Positions 7,650 through 18,302 are shown, counted from the first letter of the stretch. The stretch: 37,491 nt of DNA from Roseiarcus sp049509635 (GCA_049509635.1 JBEKZS010000024.1:1-37491); one strand, 5' to 3'. The notes: generated from the sequence alone by a model not told the origin. Numbers and translations: made by a program.

Positions 7650-8456
7650 ATGCTGCCAACCAAGATCTGGGCCGAGATGAGCTGGAAGGATTTCCAGGGC
7701 GCCGACATGGCCAACGTCATCGCCGTGCTGCCGGTGGCGGCGATCGAGCAGCACGGGCCGCATCTGCCCGTCGGCGTCGACATGATCATCAACGAAGGGC
7801 ACCTGCGGCGCGCGATCGCGCGCACGCCCTCGCACCTTCCGGCGCTGTTCCTGCCGATCCAGGCGATCGGCAAATCCAACGAGCACATCGAATTCCCGGG
7901 CACGCTGACATTTTCAGCGGAGACGATCATCCGCGCCTGGACCGAGATCGGCGAGAGCGTCGCGCGGACCGGCTGCCGCAAGATGATCATCGTGAACTCG
8001 CACGGCGGCAATGTGCCCGCCGTCGACATTGTCGCGCGCGAGCTTCGGGTCCGCCGCAACATGCTGGTGGTTGCGACCGCCTGGAGCCGGTTCGGCTATC
8101 CCGACGGCATGTTCAGCGCCAGGGAGCGCGCGCACGGCATTCACGCCGGCGACTACGAGACTTCGGTCATGCTCGCGCTCCGGCCGGATCTCGTCCGGCT
8201 GAGCGAGGCGCGCGACTTCGAGAGCGCGGTCGCCGGCATGGAGCGCGATTTCACCTGGCTGCGCGCGACGCCGCCGGTCGGCTTCGGCTGGATGTCGAAC
8301 GATCTCAATGAGCTCGGCGCCCTCGGCAATGCTGCGATCGCGACCGCCGAGAAGGGCGAGGCCTGCGCCGACTATGGCGCGACCGCGTTCATCGAACTGC
8401 TCGAGGACGTCGCCGCGTTCGACCTGACGCGGTTGACCAAAGGTCCGCTGGGCTGA
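7650..8456 (+). CDS. Creatininase-family amidohydrolase
   Basis: Starting at 7650 (gagaggaagcttc before the ATG) gives 268 residues, normal for the family. The metal-binding block E33-Q-H35-G-P-H-L-P-V-G-V-D44 is intact. A second block reads N-S-H118-G-G-N, and H165-A-G-D-Y-E170-T-S follows. In true creatininase the second block is, as I recall, N-G-H-Y-E-N, so the metal-ligand Glu is replaced by Gly here. Other family members with HGGN (FAPy deformylase-like, MftE-like) act on different C-N bonds. A cyclic amide or formamide hydrolase role in the adjacent pathway is likely but unproven. Confidence 0.88.
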   Translation: MLPTKIWAEMSWKDFQGADMANVIAVLPVAAIEQHGPHLPVGVDMIINEGHLRRAIARTPSHLPALFLPIQAIGKSNEHIEFPGTLTFSAETIIRAWTEIGESVARTGCRKMIIVNSHGGNVPAVDIVARELRVRRNMLVVATAWSRFGYPDGMFSARERAHGIHAGDYETSVMLALRPDLVRLSEARDFESAVAGMERDFTWLRATPPVGFGWMSNDLNELGALGNAAIATAEKGEACADYGATAFIELLEDVAAFDLTRLTKGPLG

Positions 8457-8458
8457 GC

Positions 8459-9124
8459 GTGGGCAAGCCGGACTACAGAATCGAACGTGCGCTGATCCGC
8501 GACGGGGTCGCCATTGTCGCGGGCGTCGACGAGGTCGGGCGCGGCCCGCTGGCGGGCCCCGTCGCGGTCGCTGCGGTCATCCTCGACCCGGCGAACCTGC
8601 CGCGCGGCGTCGACGATTCCAAGGCGCTTGTAGCCGCGGAGCGGGAGAGGCTGGCCGCGATCATTCTCGAAAAAGCGTTGAGCGTCTCGATCGCCTTCGC
8701 CAGCGTCGCCGAGGTCGATGCGTTGAACATCCGCGGGGCGACGCTCGCGGCCATGGCGCGCGCCGTCGGCGGCCTTTCGCTAGCCCCCGCCTTCGCGCTG
8801 ATCGACGGGATCGACCGCCCCGGCGGGCTGCGATGCGCGGCGCGCGCGATCGTAGGGGGCGACGCCTCCTGCCTGTCGATAGCGGCCGCCTCGATCGTCG
8901 CCAAAGTCGCCCGCGACCGGCTGATGGTCCGGCTCGACGCGCGCCATCCCGGTTATGGCTTCGCGCGCCATGTGGGCTACGGGACGCCCTTTCACCTCGA
9001 GGCCATCGCGCGTCTCGGGCCGACGCCTTTCCATCGCCGGTCCTTCGCGCCGTTGCGCAAGGGCGTGGCGGAAAGGCCCGGCGACCCGGGCTGCCGAGCG
9101 GGCGCGCCGATGATCGAGCCGTGA
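8459..9124 (+). CDS. rnhB: Ribonuclease HII
   Basis: The protein has 221 residues and starts with GTG 2 nt after the creatininase-family stop. RNase HII removes RNA primers and single ribonucleotides from DNA in the cytosol. The acidic catalytic set is visible: D24-E25 in GVDEVGRGPLAGP, D116 in LIDG and D135 in GGD. The C-terminal family block Y-G-F-A-R-H-V-G-Y-G-T-P-F-H-L and H-R-R-S-F are also present. rnhB followed by ccrM is, to my knowledge, a common alphaproteobacterial arrangement. The close junction with a catabolic gene upstream suggests shared transcription, or that rnhB has a promoter inside that gene. Confidence 0.95.
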   Translation: MGKPDYRIERALIRDGVAIVAGVDEVGRGPLAGPVAVAAVILDPANLPRGVDDSKALVAAERERLAAIILEKALSVSIAFASVAEVDALNIRGATLAAMARAVGGLSLAPAFALIDGIDRPGGLRCAARAIVGGDASCLSIAAASIVAKVARDRLMVRLDARHPGYGFARHVGYGTPFHLEAIARLGPTPFHRRSFAPLRKGVAERPGDPGCRAGAPMIEP

Positions 9125-9398
9125 CTCTCGACCCGTTCGACGAGGCCCGACTCCGGCGGCCGCGGGTCGCCACACCGACGCGCGCATGGCTGTCCGCAGC
9201 GACACGGCGCTCGCCGAGCGCGCCCCGTCCGCCCTCGCCTGCCGGTCTGCGGGAAGATGAAATTATTGAAATATCGTAGCTATTTTTGAACGCTTCTGGC
9301 GTGCGAAAACGAGACAGCGCGCCGTGGGCGGGGATAACTCAGCCTTTACCTAAAATGCCGCATAGTTCGCTCGTCAGTCGCGTCGAGTGGTTGCGTTC
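9125..9398. promoter_or_regulatory. Intergenic region upstream of ccrM with an AT-rich island
   Basis: These 274 bp precede ccrM. Positions 9258-9290 (gaaattattgaaatatcgtagctatttttg) form a sharp AT-rich island, a likely promoter location. GANTC sites occur at 9123-9127 and 9149-9153 but none was seen between the island and the ccrM start. No clear full CtrA box (TTAA-N7-TTAA) was seen; ttacctaaa near 9348 is at best a weak half site. Confidence 0.4.
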
Positions 9399-10577
9399 AT
9401 GTCGCTTTCCCGTGCCGGGGCGTCCGGCCATCCCGCCCAGTTTCAGGTATCGCGTACTGGCGGCGGTCCGGTTCGACGCCCCGGCATTGGCGAAACCCCG
9501 CGCAATGCGATCCTCGTCGGCGATTGCGTCGAGGCGCTCGGCCGGCTCGCGCCGGCGAGCATCGATCTGGTCTTCGCGGACCCGCCCTACAATCTTCAGC
9601 TCGAGGGCGCCCTTTCGCGCCCCGACCAGAGCGTCGTCGATGCGGTCGACGACGATTGGGACAAGTTCGCGAGCTTTGCCGACTATGACGCCTTCACCCG
9701 CGCCTGGCTCGGCGCGGTGCGGCTGGCGATGAAGCCGGACGCCACGATCTTCGTGATCGGATCCTATCACAATATTTTCCGCGTCGGCGCGATCATGCAG
9801 GACCTCGGCTTCTGGATCCTCAACGACATCGTCTGGCGCAAGGCCAATCCGATGCCGAATTTCCGTGGCCGCCGCTTCACCAATGCCCACGAGACGATGA
9901 TCTGGGCGGCGCGCGGCGCCGGGGGCAAGGGCTATACGTTCAACTATGAGGCGCTGAAGGCCGGCAACGAGGACTGCCAGGCGCGGTCCGACTGGTTCCT
10001 GCCGATCTGCACCGGCGCCGAGCGGCTGAAGGACGCGAGCGGCCGCAAGTCCCACCCGACACAGAAGCCGGAGGCGCTGCTCGCGCGCGTGCTGCTGGCG
10101 GCGTCCAACGCCGGCGATCTGGTGCTCGACCCCTTCTTTGGCACCGGCACCACCGGCGCCGTGGCGCGTCGCCTGGGACGGTCCTATCTCGGTCTCGAGC
10201 GCGATCCCGTCTACGCCGAAGCGGCGCGCGCCCGAATCGCCGCGGTCGAACCTCTGCCCGAGGACGCGATCGCGCTGGCCCCGACACGCCGCAGCGAACC
10301 GCGCGTCGCCTTTGCCAGCGTCGTCGAGGCGGGGCTGATCCGGCCCGGCGAGATGCTGCGCGACTCGCGCCGGCGCCACGCCGCGCTGGTCCGCGCGGAC
10401 GGCTCGGTCACCCTCGGGCCGGCGTTCGGGTCGATCCACAAGATCGGCGCGCTCGCGCAGGGGCTGCCGGCGTGCAACGGCTGGACCTTCTGGCACGTCG
10501 AGCGCGCGGGGGGCCTGACCGTGATCGACGACATGCGCACGAACATCCGCGCGATGATGCGCGAGGCCGCGGAATAG
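9399..10577 (+). CDS. ccrM: Cell-cycle-regulated DNA adenine methyltransferase (GANTC), CcrM
   Basis: Starting at the ATG at 9399 gives 392 residues. CcrM methylates adenine in GANTC just before division and links replication to transcription in alphaproteobacteria. Motif order fits a beta-class enzyme: catalytic D61-P-P-Y-N first, then the SAM-binding motif DPFFGTGTTG at 244-253. The C-terminal ~80 residues carry the CcrM-specific region (G-S-I-H-K-I-G ... N-G-W-T-F-W-H). Compared with the Caulobacter protein, whose catalytic block starts near residue 30, there are about 30 extra N-terminal residues of low complexity. A GTG at 9387 is an alternative start. Confidence 0.95.
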   Translation: MSLSRAGASGHPAQFQVSRTGGGPVRRPGIGETPRNAILVGDCVEALGRLAPASIDLVFADPPYNLQLEGALSRPDQSVVDAVDDDWDKFASFADYDAFTRAWLGAVRLAMKPDATIFVIGSYHNIFRVGAIMQDLGFWILNDIVWRKANPMPNFRGRRFTNAHETMIWAARGAGGKGYTFNYEALKAGNEDCQARSDWFLPICTGAERLKDASGRKSHPTQKPEALLARVLLAASNAGDLVLDPFFGTGTTGAVARRLGRSYLGLERDPVYAEAARARIAAVEPLPEDAIALAPTRRSEPRVAFASVVEAGLIRPGEMLRDSRRRHAALVRADGSVTLGPAFGSIHKIGALAQGLPACNGWTFWHVERAGGLTVIDDMRTNIRAMMREAAE

Positions 10578-10593
10578 CGGCGCCGGACCCCGG

Positions 10594-11349
10594 CTACTTG
10601 TCGAGGTCGACAATCACCTGCTCGAGGCCGACCGAAGAAATGCGCAGAAGGCTCGTGTAAGGCTGGCTCAACTCCAGAATCAGAAAGATCGCGCTGGCGA
10701 CCGAGATCGCGCCGAGCGCCATGGCGCTCAGCGTCGTCGCATTGATCCGCGAGAGCATGCCAAAGCCGCAGAACAGCAGGCAAGACCAGCACGTCACCGT
10801 GACGATCAGCGGCCAGGAGATCGGATTGGTCAGCTGCAGCGACATCAGGAGCCGCGTCTCGCCGATCGACCCGTAATGCGCCGACGCAGCGCCGAGCAGC
10901 TGCTTCTGCATGTCGGTCGTCGGGTGCAGGCTGCCGAGGAAGCTGCTGACCGATCCCATATTGGCGTAGGACGCCTCGTAGGCCTGCGCCTTGGCGTCGT
11001 CGTCGCCCCAGAACTGCTCGTGCGCCCAGACGAGGTCGGTGCGCAGCAGCTCGCGCCCGCGCTTCGCCTCGGGGCCATACTGGCGAAGCTCCAGATCATA
11101 TTCGAGCGCGCGCGCCGAAAGCAGGTTCAATTCGTTCTGCTGGGTGGTGAACACGCCATAGGCGGTCCAGATCAGGAGCCCGAGCACGAGCGCCAGCAGC
11201 AGCGTCAACAGGCCGACGACGCCTCCGATCATGTCGCGCGAGCGATCCGAGGTGTGATGTTCGGCGAGCCGCCTCTGCAGGAACAGCCCGCCGAGCCCGA
11301 AGGCGAACATGAGCGCCGCGACGCCGACGGCGACATAGATCGAGACCAT
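10594..11349 (-). CDS. DUF4239-like (bestrophin-like) membrane protein
   Basis: This 251-residue protein has two N-terminal membrane segments (~4-24 and ~44-66) and two more near 178-200 and 205-228. The soluble middle part contains A-E-D/N-L-L-S-A-R-A-L-E-Y-D-L-E-L-R-Q-Y-G, typical of DUF4239 proteins, whose function is not established; they are distantly compared with bestrophin channels. It converges with ccrM (16 bp between stops) and lies 156 bp downstream of lon, so co-transcription with lon is possible but not shown. Confidence 0.75.
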   Translation of the reverse strand: MVSIYVAVGVAALMFAFGLGGLFLQRRLAEHHTSDRSRDMIGGVVGLLTLLLALVLGLLIWTAYGVFTTQQNELNLLSARALEYDLELRQYGPEAKRGRELLRTDLVWAHEQFWGDDDAKAQAYEASYANMGSVSSFLGSLHPTTDMQKQLLGAASAHYGSIGETRLLMSLQLTNPISWPLIVTVTCWSCLLFCGFGMLSRINATTLSAMALGAISVASAIFLILELSQPYTSLLRISSVGLEQVIVDLDK

Positions 11350-11505
11350 CGCGCTTCCCCGCGAACACGCTCGGGGAATTCGGACCGGCCACGCCGCTGC
11401 GCAACCGCGGTGCGATCGTCCGGAACGCGTCCCCAGCCGCCGACCGCTTCGCCGGACAACGGCCTACTGCGTGGCCATAGTGCCCCGGATCGGCGGAACT
11501 CGCAA

Positions 11506-13915
<2,410 letters not shown>

Positions 13916-13923
<8 letters not shown>

Positions 13924-14335
13924 CGAGGCCTCCAGATTTCACAAGCACGATCATGATGCAGCCGTCGGCGGCGGAGCGCCGCACGGCGCCGTAGCGTCCC
14001 GCCGGCAGCCGCACGCGCCGCTCGAACCGACCCTGCGGCAACTCGAGCCGGTGGATAACCGCGGTCTGCATTTCCGGCGGGAACACGCGGGCGCCGGAAA
14101 ACACGAGGTCGGCGCCGTCGATGACGGCTTCGACCCGGTCCGGATCGACCCCTGGCAGGGCGACCAGCACGAGAACGGCGCGTTCCGTCTCGAGGACGTC
14201 GACCGGCGGCTCCCAGCCGGGGGCCGCCGCGCCCGCGCGCGCTGGCCGGAAGAAGGCGCCGTGCATCCGCTCGGCGCGCGCGAGAATGGCGCACGCCTCC
14301 GACCACATCCACTCACGTGGATCATTCGCCTGCAT
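13916..14335 (-). CDS. Small heat shock protein, Hsp20/alpha-crystallin family
   Basis: The protein has 139 residues. The segment W-E-P-P-V-D-V-L-E-T-E-R-A-V-L-V-L-V-A-L-P-G-V near residue 42 is the start of an alpha-crystallin domain that runs to ~130 (F-E-R-R-V-R-L-P-A-G-R). Such proteins hold unfolding clients for refolding or degradation. Its stop overlaps the lon start by 8 bp, implying translational coupling of a holdase with a protease. The leader (14336-14400) was inspected for a ROSE-type RNA thermometer and a sigma-32 promoter, with no convincing match; gggg sits 7-10 nt before the ATG. Confidence 0.88.
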
Positions 14336-14674
14336 GAGATCACCCCGACAAAGAGACTAAGCACGTTCTGATGGACTGACCAACGGATCTGCTGCGCCAT
14401 ACTCCAAGCCGGAGCCCGCGCCGCCAGGGCAGGGCCCGCGCCTCGAGACCGAGCCCGGGTCTGGCCGTCGCTCCGCGCCCGGAGGCGCTCCGCGAAATAT
14501 TGACCCGCACCCCCGGCCCTCGTCCTTCATGGCAGACCCATTCGCCTGATGTGATTAGCGCCGCCCGATTTTCCGAACAGCGGTCCGCCGTCTTCGCCGA
14601 ACTGCCGTTCCGGCAATCGCGGTGATCCCCCACCATCCCTCCGCGCCGCCCGGGTCCAGAGGGCCTTCAAAAAT

Positions 14675-14752
14675 TTTCGGCGCGGAAATTTCTGGAAATC
14701 ATTTTTTGCTGGTTTCGTGGGATTTCAAGGGTGTGCGGGCGAAAGGAAGCCG
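14675..14752 (-). repeat. Diverged, inverted copy C of the dispersed repeat
   Basis: On the minus strand this segment has cggcttcctttcg, then a 34-nt divergent middle of the same length as in copies A and B, then aaatgatttccagaaatttccg and cgccgaaa. The conserved ends and preserved spacing show that it is homologous to 321-420 and 475-574, about 14 kb away. Confidence 0.7.
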
Positions 14753-14800
14753 TTCGGAGGCCCCCAGAGGCCCGCGCTCCCGAGGCGCTCGAAGGGTCCC

Positions 14801-14987
14801 GGCAACGATGGCGATTGAACGAAGACGAATGGCGCTGCGAACGAACGGGATTCGCCGACCGCGGGGGCCGCCTCGACAGGCGCTCTTCGACGCCGAAGCA
14901 CCGGGCCAGAAGCGCCGTCCGAGGCGATTCTCGGGTCGGCGACTCCAGGTCGTTCGCAGCGCCATTCGTCTCTGCTCCATCGCTGCC
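14801..14987. repeat. Large near-palindrome (~187 bp) with a 22-bp perfect arm
   Basis: A perfect 22-bp inverted repeat lies at 14823-14844 and 14950-14971 (core gaatggcgctgcgaac). Homology of the arms extends outward to ggca(a/g)cgatgg at the tips and inward through tcgccgacc and a gcctcg block nearly to the centre at ~14893, with small gaps. The left arm carries about 8 extra bases near 14812-14820. The whole element could fold into a long hairpin. It may be a miniature inverted-repeat element or an RNA hairpin; neither is shown. Confidence 0.85.
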
Positions 14988-15585
14988 CGCCGCCGAGGGA
15001 CGTCGCCGCCCGGTTCGGGTCGCCGCGTCTGCCGCGCCGGCTCGGCTTCGAAGTCTTTCACCCAGACACCATAGCACGAATTCTGATTTGCAGGAAGGAT
15101 TGTTTTGATTTCGCCTCGCGATGCACCGCCGCTCCCGCTCCCGATCGCGGCGTCGATTCGGATGTCTCCGACTCCCGCCGCAAGCCAAGCCAAGCTCGGC
15201 CCAAGGCCAGGCTCGCTCCGCTGGCTGAGCCGCAAACCCCGGTTTAGTTAAGCTGAAGCAGCGGGAATTCAATGGGCGGCCGGCGAGCGGAGGATCGCCG
15301 GCGCGCCCGCGCAACCGGCGGGCGGCGTCACCCTTCTGGCCGCGTTCGCGGCGGCCAATGCCGCGCTGGCGTCGGGTCCGGCCTTGGCCGTCACGCGTCC
15401 CGGCCCGGCCCTCGACGAGGCGGTCGGGTCCGCGCAGGGCGACAATGGCGCCCGAGGGAACCACCGGGTTCGCGTCGGGCGGGGCGATGGCGCCGCTCGC
15501 GTCGCCCGACGGCGGCCATTGGCGTGCGCATCCGCTCACGCGAGCCCGCCCCGCTGCCGTGGCTCCGGCGACGGTGCGGCCAGCC

Positions 15586-17184
15586 TCAGGCGGCGTAGTC
15601 CGATTTTTCTCGCTTTGCCTGCCGCTCGGCTTCCTGGTCGCCGTCGATGAAACGGCACGCGGCTTCGCTCGGCATCGGCGCCCCGAAGAGATAACCCTGG
15701 CCGAAATTGCAACCCTGATCGGACAGCCAGTCGAGGCTCGAAGAGGTTTCGATGCCCTCGGCGGCGGTCTGCAGGCTCAGGCTGGCGCCGAGGCTGATGA
15801 TGGCGTCGACGAGCTTGGCGCGCTCGCTGCCGAGCTTGAGCGACGTCACGTAGCTGCGGTCGATCTTCAACTTGTTGAACCTCAACTCTCTGAGATGGTA
15901 GAGGCTCGAATAGCCGGTGCCGAAATCGTCGAGGGCGATGCCGACGCCCGAACTCTGCAGCGACGTGAGGGTCGTGCGCGCGGCGTCGAGATCGTTGATG
16001 AGAGCGGTCTCGGTGATCTCGACTTCGAGTCTGGCCGGGGCGAAGCTCGTCTCGCCGAGGACGGCCAGGATCCGCTCGGGCAGCCAATGGTCCTGCAATT
16101 GCTGGGGCGAGATGTTGACCGCGAGCGTCAGATGGGCGGGCCAGTTCCGGGCGTCGAGACAGGCTTGGCGCAGCAGCCCGTAGAAGAGATCGGCGATCAT
16201 CCCGGTCTCCTCGGCGACTCCGATGAAATCATCGGGCGCGATCAAGCCCCGAGTCGGATGGCGCCAGCGCGCCAGGACCTCGAAACCGATCAGGTTTTGT
16301 TCCGGCAGCGCTACGATCGGCTGGTAGAACGGCGCGATCTCCCCGCGTGTGATCGCGAGTCTGAGTTCGGCTTCGAGCCGCGCACGCGACTTCAGCGCGA
16401 CGTCCATTTCGGCGTGAAAGAACCGGAAGGCGCCGCGCCCTTCGCGCTTGCCCTGATACATCGCGACGTCGGCCGCGTGCAGGACCGCTTCCGGGTCTTC
16501 GAATTCGGCGCCGACCAGCGCGATGCCGACCGTCGCGCCGACTTCCAATTGTCCCTCGTTCCAAGGGATCGGGCTGCGCACGCTGGCGATCACCTGCTGC
16601 GCCAGGCGGATCAGGTCGTCGCGGTCGCCGCCGTAGGGCAGCAGCGCGGCGAATTCGTCGCCGCCGAGACGGGCCACGACGCCCCTGGACGGTGCAAAAT
16701 CGTGCAGGCGGTCGGCTATGGCCTTCAGGACCGCATTGCCGGCGGCGTGGCCGTGGACGTCGTTGACGGGCTTGAAGCGATCGAGATCGATCAACAAAAC
16801 CGCGAATTTTTCGGCGGCGTCGGGCAGAGCGAGCGCGTCGCAGAGGGCTTCGAGAAACATGCGCCGATTGGCGAGCCCCGTGAGCACGTCGATGCGGGCG
16901 ACCAGTTCAGCCTCGGCCTCCGCCGCTGTGCGCCCCTTCATCGCCTTGCGCAACAGGAAGGACTTGCGGATTGCGGCCACGCAGACGCCCATGCTCATGC
17001 AGCCGGCCAGCATCACCAGGTTCAGGAGGTCGTGGGTTATCGCAAAGCGGCTGACAGCGTCGAACGCCCCGAGTCGCGCGCCGATAATCCAGATGCAGGC
17101 GCCCATCACCATGAGGCTCAGCAGCTCATAGAGTTCGCCTTTTCCCCAGGAACCGTGTCTCAGGTTCGTCATGAAGCGGTTCAT
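15586..17184 (-). CDS. Membrane-anchored GGDEF-EAL protein (cyclic-di-GMP turnover)
   Basis: This 532-residue protein has two N-terminal membrane segments (~20-38 and ~52-72), a GGDEF domain (~95-257) and an EAL domain (~268-515). The GGDEF active site is intact (D133-L-D and G174-GDEF-178), but no R-x-x-D inhibitory site precedes it (the segment reads S-R-G-V-V-A-R-L). In the EAL domain the signature reads E302-V-L, with N357, D419-D420, K440 and E476 present, so hydrolysis is probably retained. There is no PAS or other sensor domain. The start at 17184 has gaggtcc upstream. Net activity (synthesis or breakdown) cannot be predicted. It is monocistronic. Confidence 0.95.
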   Translation of the reverse strand: MNRFMTNLRHGSWGKGELYELLSLMVMGACIWIIGARLGAFDAVSRFAITHDLLNLVMLAGCMSMGVCVAAIRKSFLLRKAMKGRTAAEAEAELVARIDVLTGLANRRMFLEALCDALALPDAAEKFAVLLIDLDRFKPVNDVHGHAAGNAVLKAIADRLHDFAPSRGVVARLGGDEFAALLPYGGDRDDLIRLAQQVIASVRSPIPWNEGQLEVGATVGIALVGAEFEDPEAVLHAADVAMYQGKREGRGAFRFFHAEMDVALKSRARLEAELRLAITRGEIAPFYQPIVALPEQNLIGFEVLARWRHPTRGLIAPDDFIGVAEETGMIADLFYGLLRQACLDARNWPAHLTLAVNISPQQLQDHWLPERILAVLGETSFAPARLEVEITETALINDLDAARTTLTSLQSSGVGIALDDFGTGYSSLYHLRELRFNKLKIDRSYVTSLKLGSERAKLVDAIISLGASLSLQTAAEGIETSSSLDWLSDQGCNFGQGYLFGAPMPSEAACRFIDGDQEAERQAKREKSDYAA

Positions 17185-17946
17185 AAAAGGACCTCTGTCG
17201 TCCTATGTTCCTAGCCGAGGCACTATGAGGGAAGCGTTAGCGCGCCCCAACAACGGGCGAACCGTGCGAGCCGAACGCGCCAGAGGGTTAAGCGGACCTG
17301 AGACGATTTGCGCGAATGCGAGGCATCGCCCCGTCGGGCCGCCTCGTCGACGGCGCGTCGGGTCCGGCCCGCCCGCGCGGCGGCCTAGCCGGGCGCCGTC
17401 GCGCGTCGGCGGTTCGCCCAGCTGCGGACAGTCGGTCAGGCTCGACCGGGCCAGGGCGCGCCCCCTTCAGGCGGTCGGCCGGATCGTATGCTCGCCGTGG
17501 TCGCGCCGCCCCAGGAGCAACTCGTCCGCCGGTTCGGTCGGTCGTCGCGCCGCCGGGAGGCGCCGGGTCCAATCGATGTCGAGCCGATGTGCGCCGCTGC
17601 AGGGCTGGCCGCTGCGTAGAGCGGCGACGTCATGGCGGCGGACCGTCGGGCCGAACCGCACGACCCAGGGAAATAGGAGCATTGTTGGATATGGGACTGA
17701 TTTGTCGATATCATCGAGCTCGCACTTACCGGTCTTCAAAACGAATGATATACGCTGACTTGCAAATTGAAATTGATTGGCGACGCTGAATTCGGCAAGC
17801 TAGGGCGCCGCGCCGCCGCGACCGTGACACGCCGCGAAGCGCGGCATCCAGGTGGGCGGACGCCCAGGGGTGGCGACCGCCGGGATGCCGGCGTCACGAT
17901 GTCGTCGCCGCGCGTCATCGCGAACGTCGTGGCGACGTCGCGCTCG
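17185..17946. other. Gene-poor stretch (~760 bp)
   Basis: It holds the GGDEF-EAL promoter side and no recognised gene. A 90-codon minus-strand frame at 17467-17739 (starting M-K-T-G-K-C-E-L-D-D) has GC-rich third positions in its second half, but no clear ribosome site and no recognised family; I leave it as a possibility only. Positions ~17680-17780 are distinctly AT-rich for this genome. Confidence 0.5.
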
Positions 17947-18156
17947 TCAGTGCAGCGGCCGGCCCCTGGGTTCGGGCGCGCTGAACGCGAGCAATCGCCC
18001 GACCGCGCCGGAAATCGCAACCCGCTCGGCGGAGCCGAGGGCCGCGATCCGCGCCTCGACTTCGCGCGCAATCGCCAGCGGATCGTTGTCCGCCATGCGC
18101 GTCGCCTCCTCGAAGAGCCTGTTGATCAAGCCCACTGCGTTCTGTTCGCGCGCCAT
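17947..18156 (-). CDS. Small protein of unknown function (69 aa)
   Basis: Starting at the ATG at 18156, with gggg 8-11 nt upstream, gives 69 residues: a mostly helical, charged segment (N-R-L-F-E-E-A-T-R-M-A-D-N-D-P-L-A-I-A-R-E-V-E-A-R-I) and a short basic tail. No family is recognised. Amino-acid mix and GC3 look coding. It is divergent from the GNAT gene across a ~100-bp AT-rich promoter region, which may mean shared control. Confidence 0.5.
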   Translation of the reverse strand: MAREQNAVGLINRLFEEATRMADNDPLAIAREVEARIAALGSAERVAISGAVGRLLAFSAPEPRGRPLH

Positions 18157-18211
18157 GGCGCATCCCCGTTTACCGATGATGAACAGATATCGTTTATGAT
18201 GTTGCACAGAA

Positions 18212-18230
18212 TTGAACATCGGCAGTTCAA
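18212..18230. promoter_or_regulatory. Perfect 6-7-6 dyad, candidate operator
   Basis: TTGAAC (18212-18217) and GTTCAA (18225-18230) are perfect inverted repeats 7 bp apart, inside the AT-rich divergent region between the 69-aa gene and the GNAT gene. The 19-bp size is like LuxR-type or other dimeric regulator boxes, but the bases do not match a lux box that I know. Confidence 0.45.
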
Positions 18231-18302
18231 AACAATCGCTTCCTGAGCGTCGACAACTCGCCGATGATCCAGCAGTTGAATCGACAAATCAAGAGCAACG
18301 GT

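Larger units (their letters stand above)
14336..15585. other. 1.25-kb gene-poor region with repeat structures
   Basis: No reading frame here has a credible start, ribosome site and recognisable protein. It holds the inverted repeat copy C (14675-14752) and the large near-palindrome (14801-14987). The part 15252-15585 shows a plus-strand open frame without an ATG (… G-G-V-T-L-L-A-A-F-A-A-A-N-A-A-L-A) that could be a decayed gene fragment, but I recognise no family. The sequence at 15238-15272 is relatively AT-rich. Confidence 0.5.

Noticed and set aside
9340..9360. CtrA box upstream of ccrM
   Set aside because: Only a weak half site (ttacctaaa); the TTAA-N7-TTAA pattern is absent.
14336..14430. 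ROSE thermometer or sigma-32 promoter before hsp20
   Set aside because: I could not find the typical anti-Shine-Dalgarno pairing or a -35/-10 with acceptable matches.
14699..15235. Minus- and plus-strand frames across the palindrome region
   Set aside because: They translate the inverted repeat and copy C, giving self-similar Arg/Ser-rich sequence rather than a protein.
17467..17739. 90-codon minus-strand frame as a gene
   Set aside because: No clear ribosome site and no recognised family; kept only as a remark under the intergenic entry.
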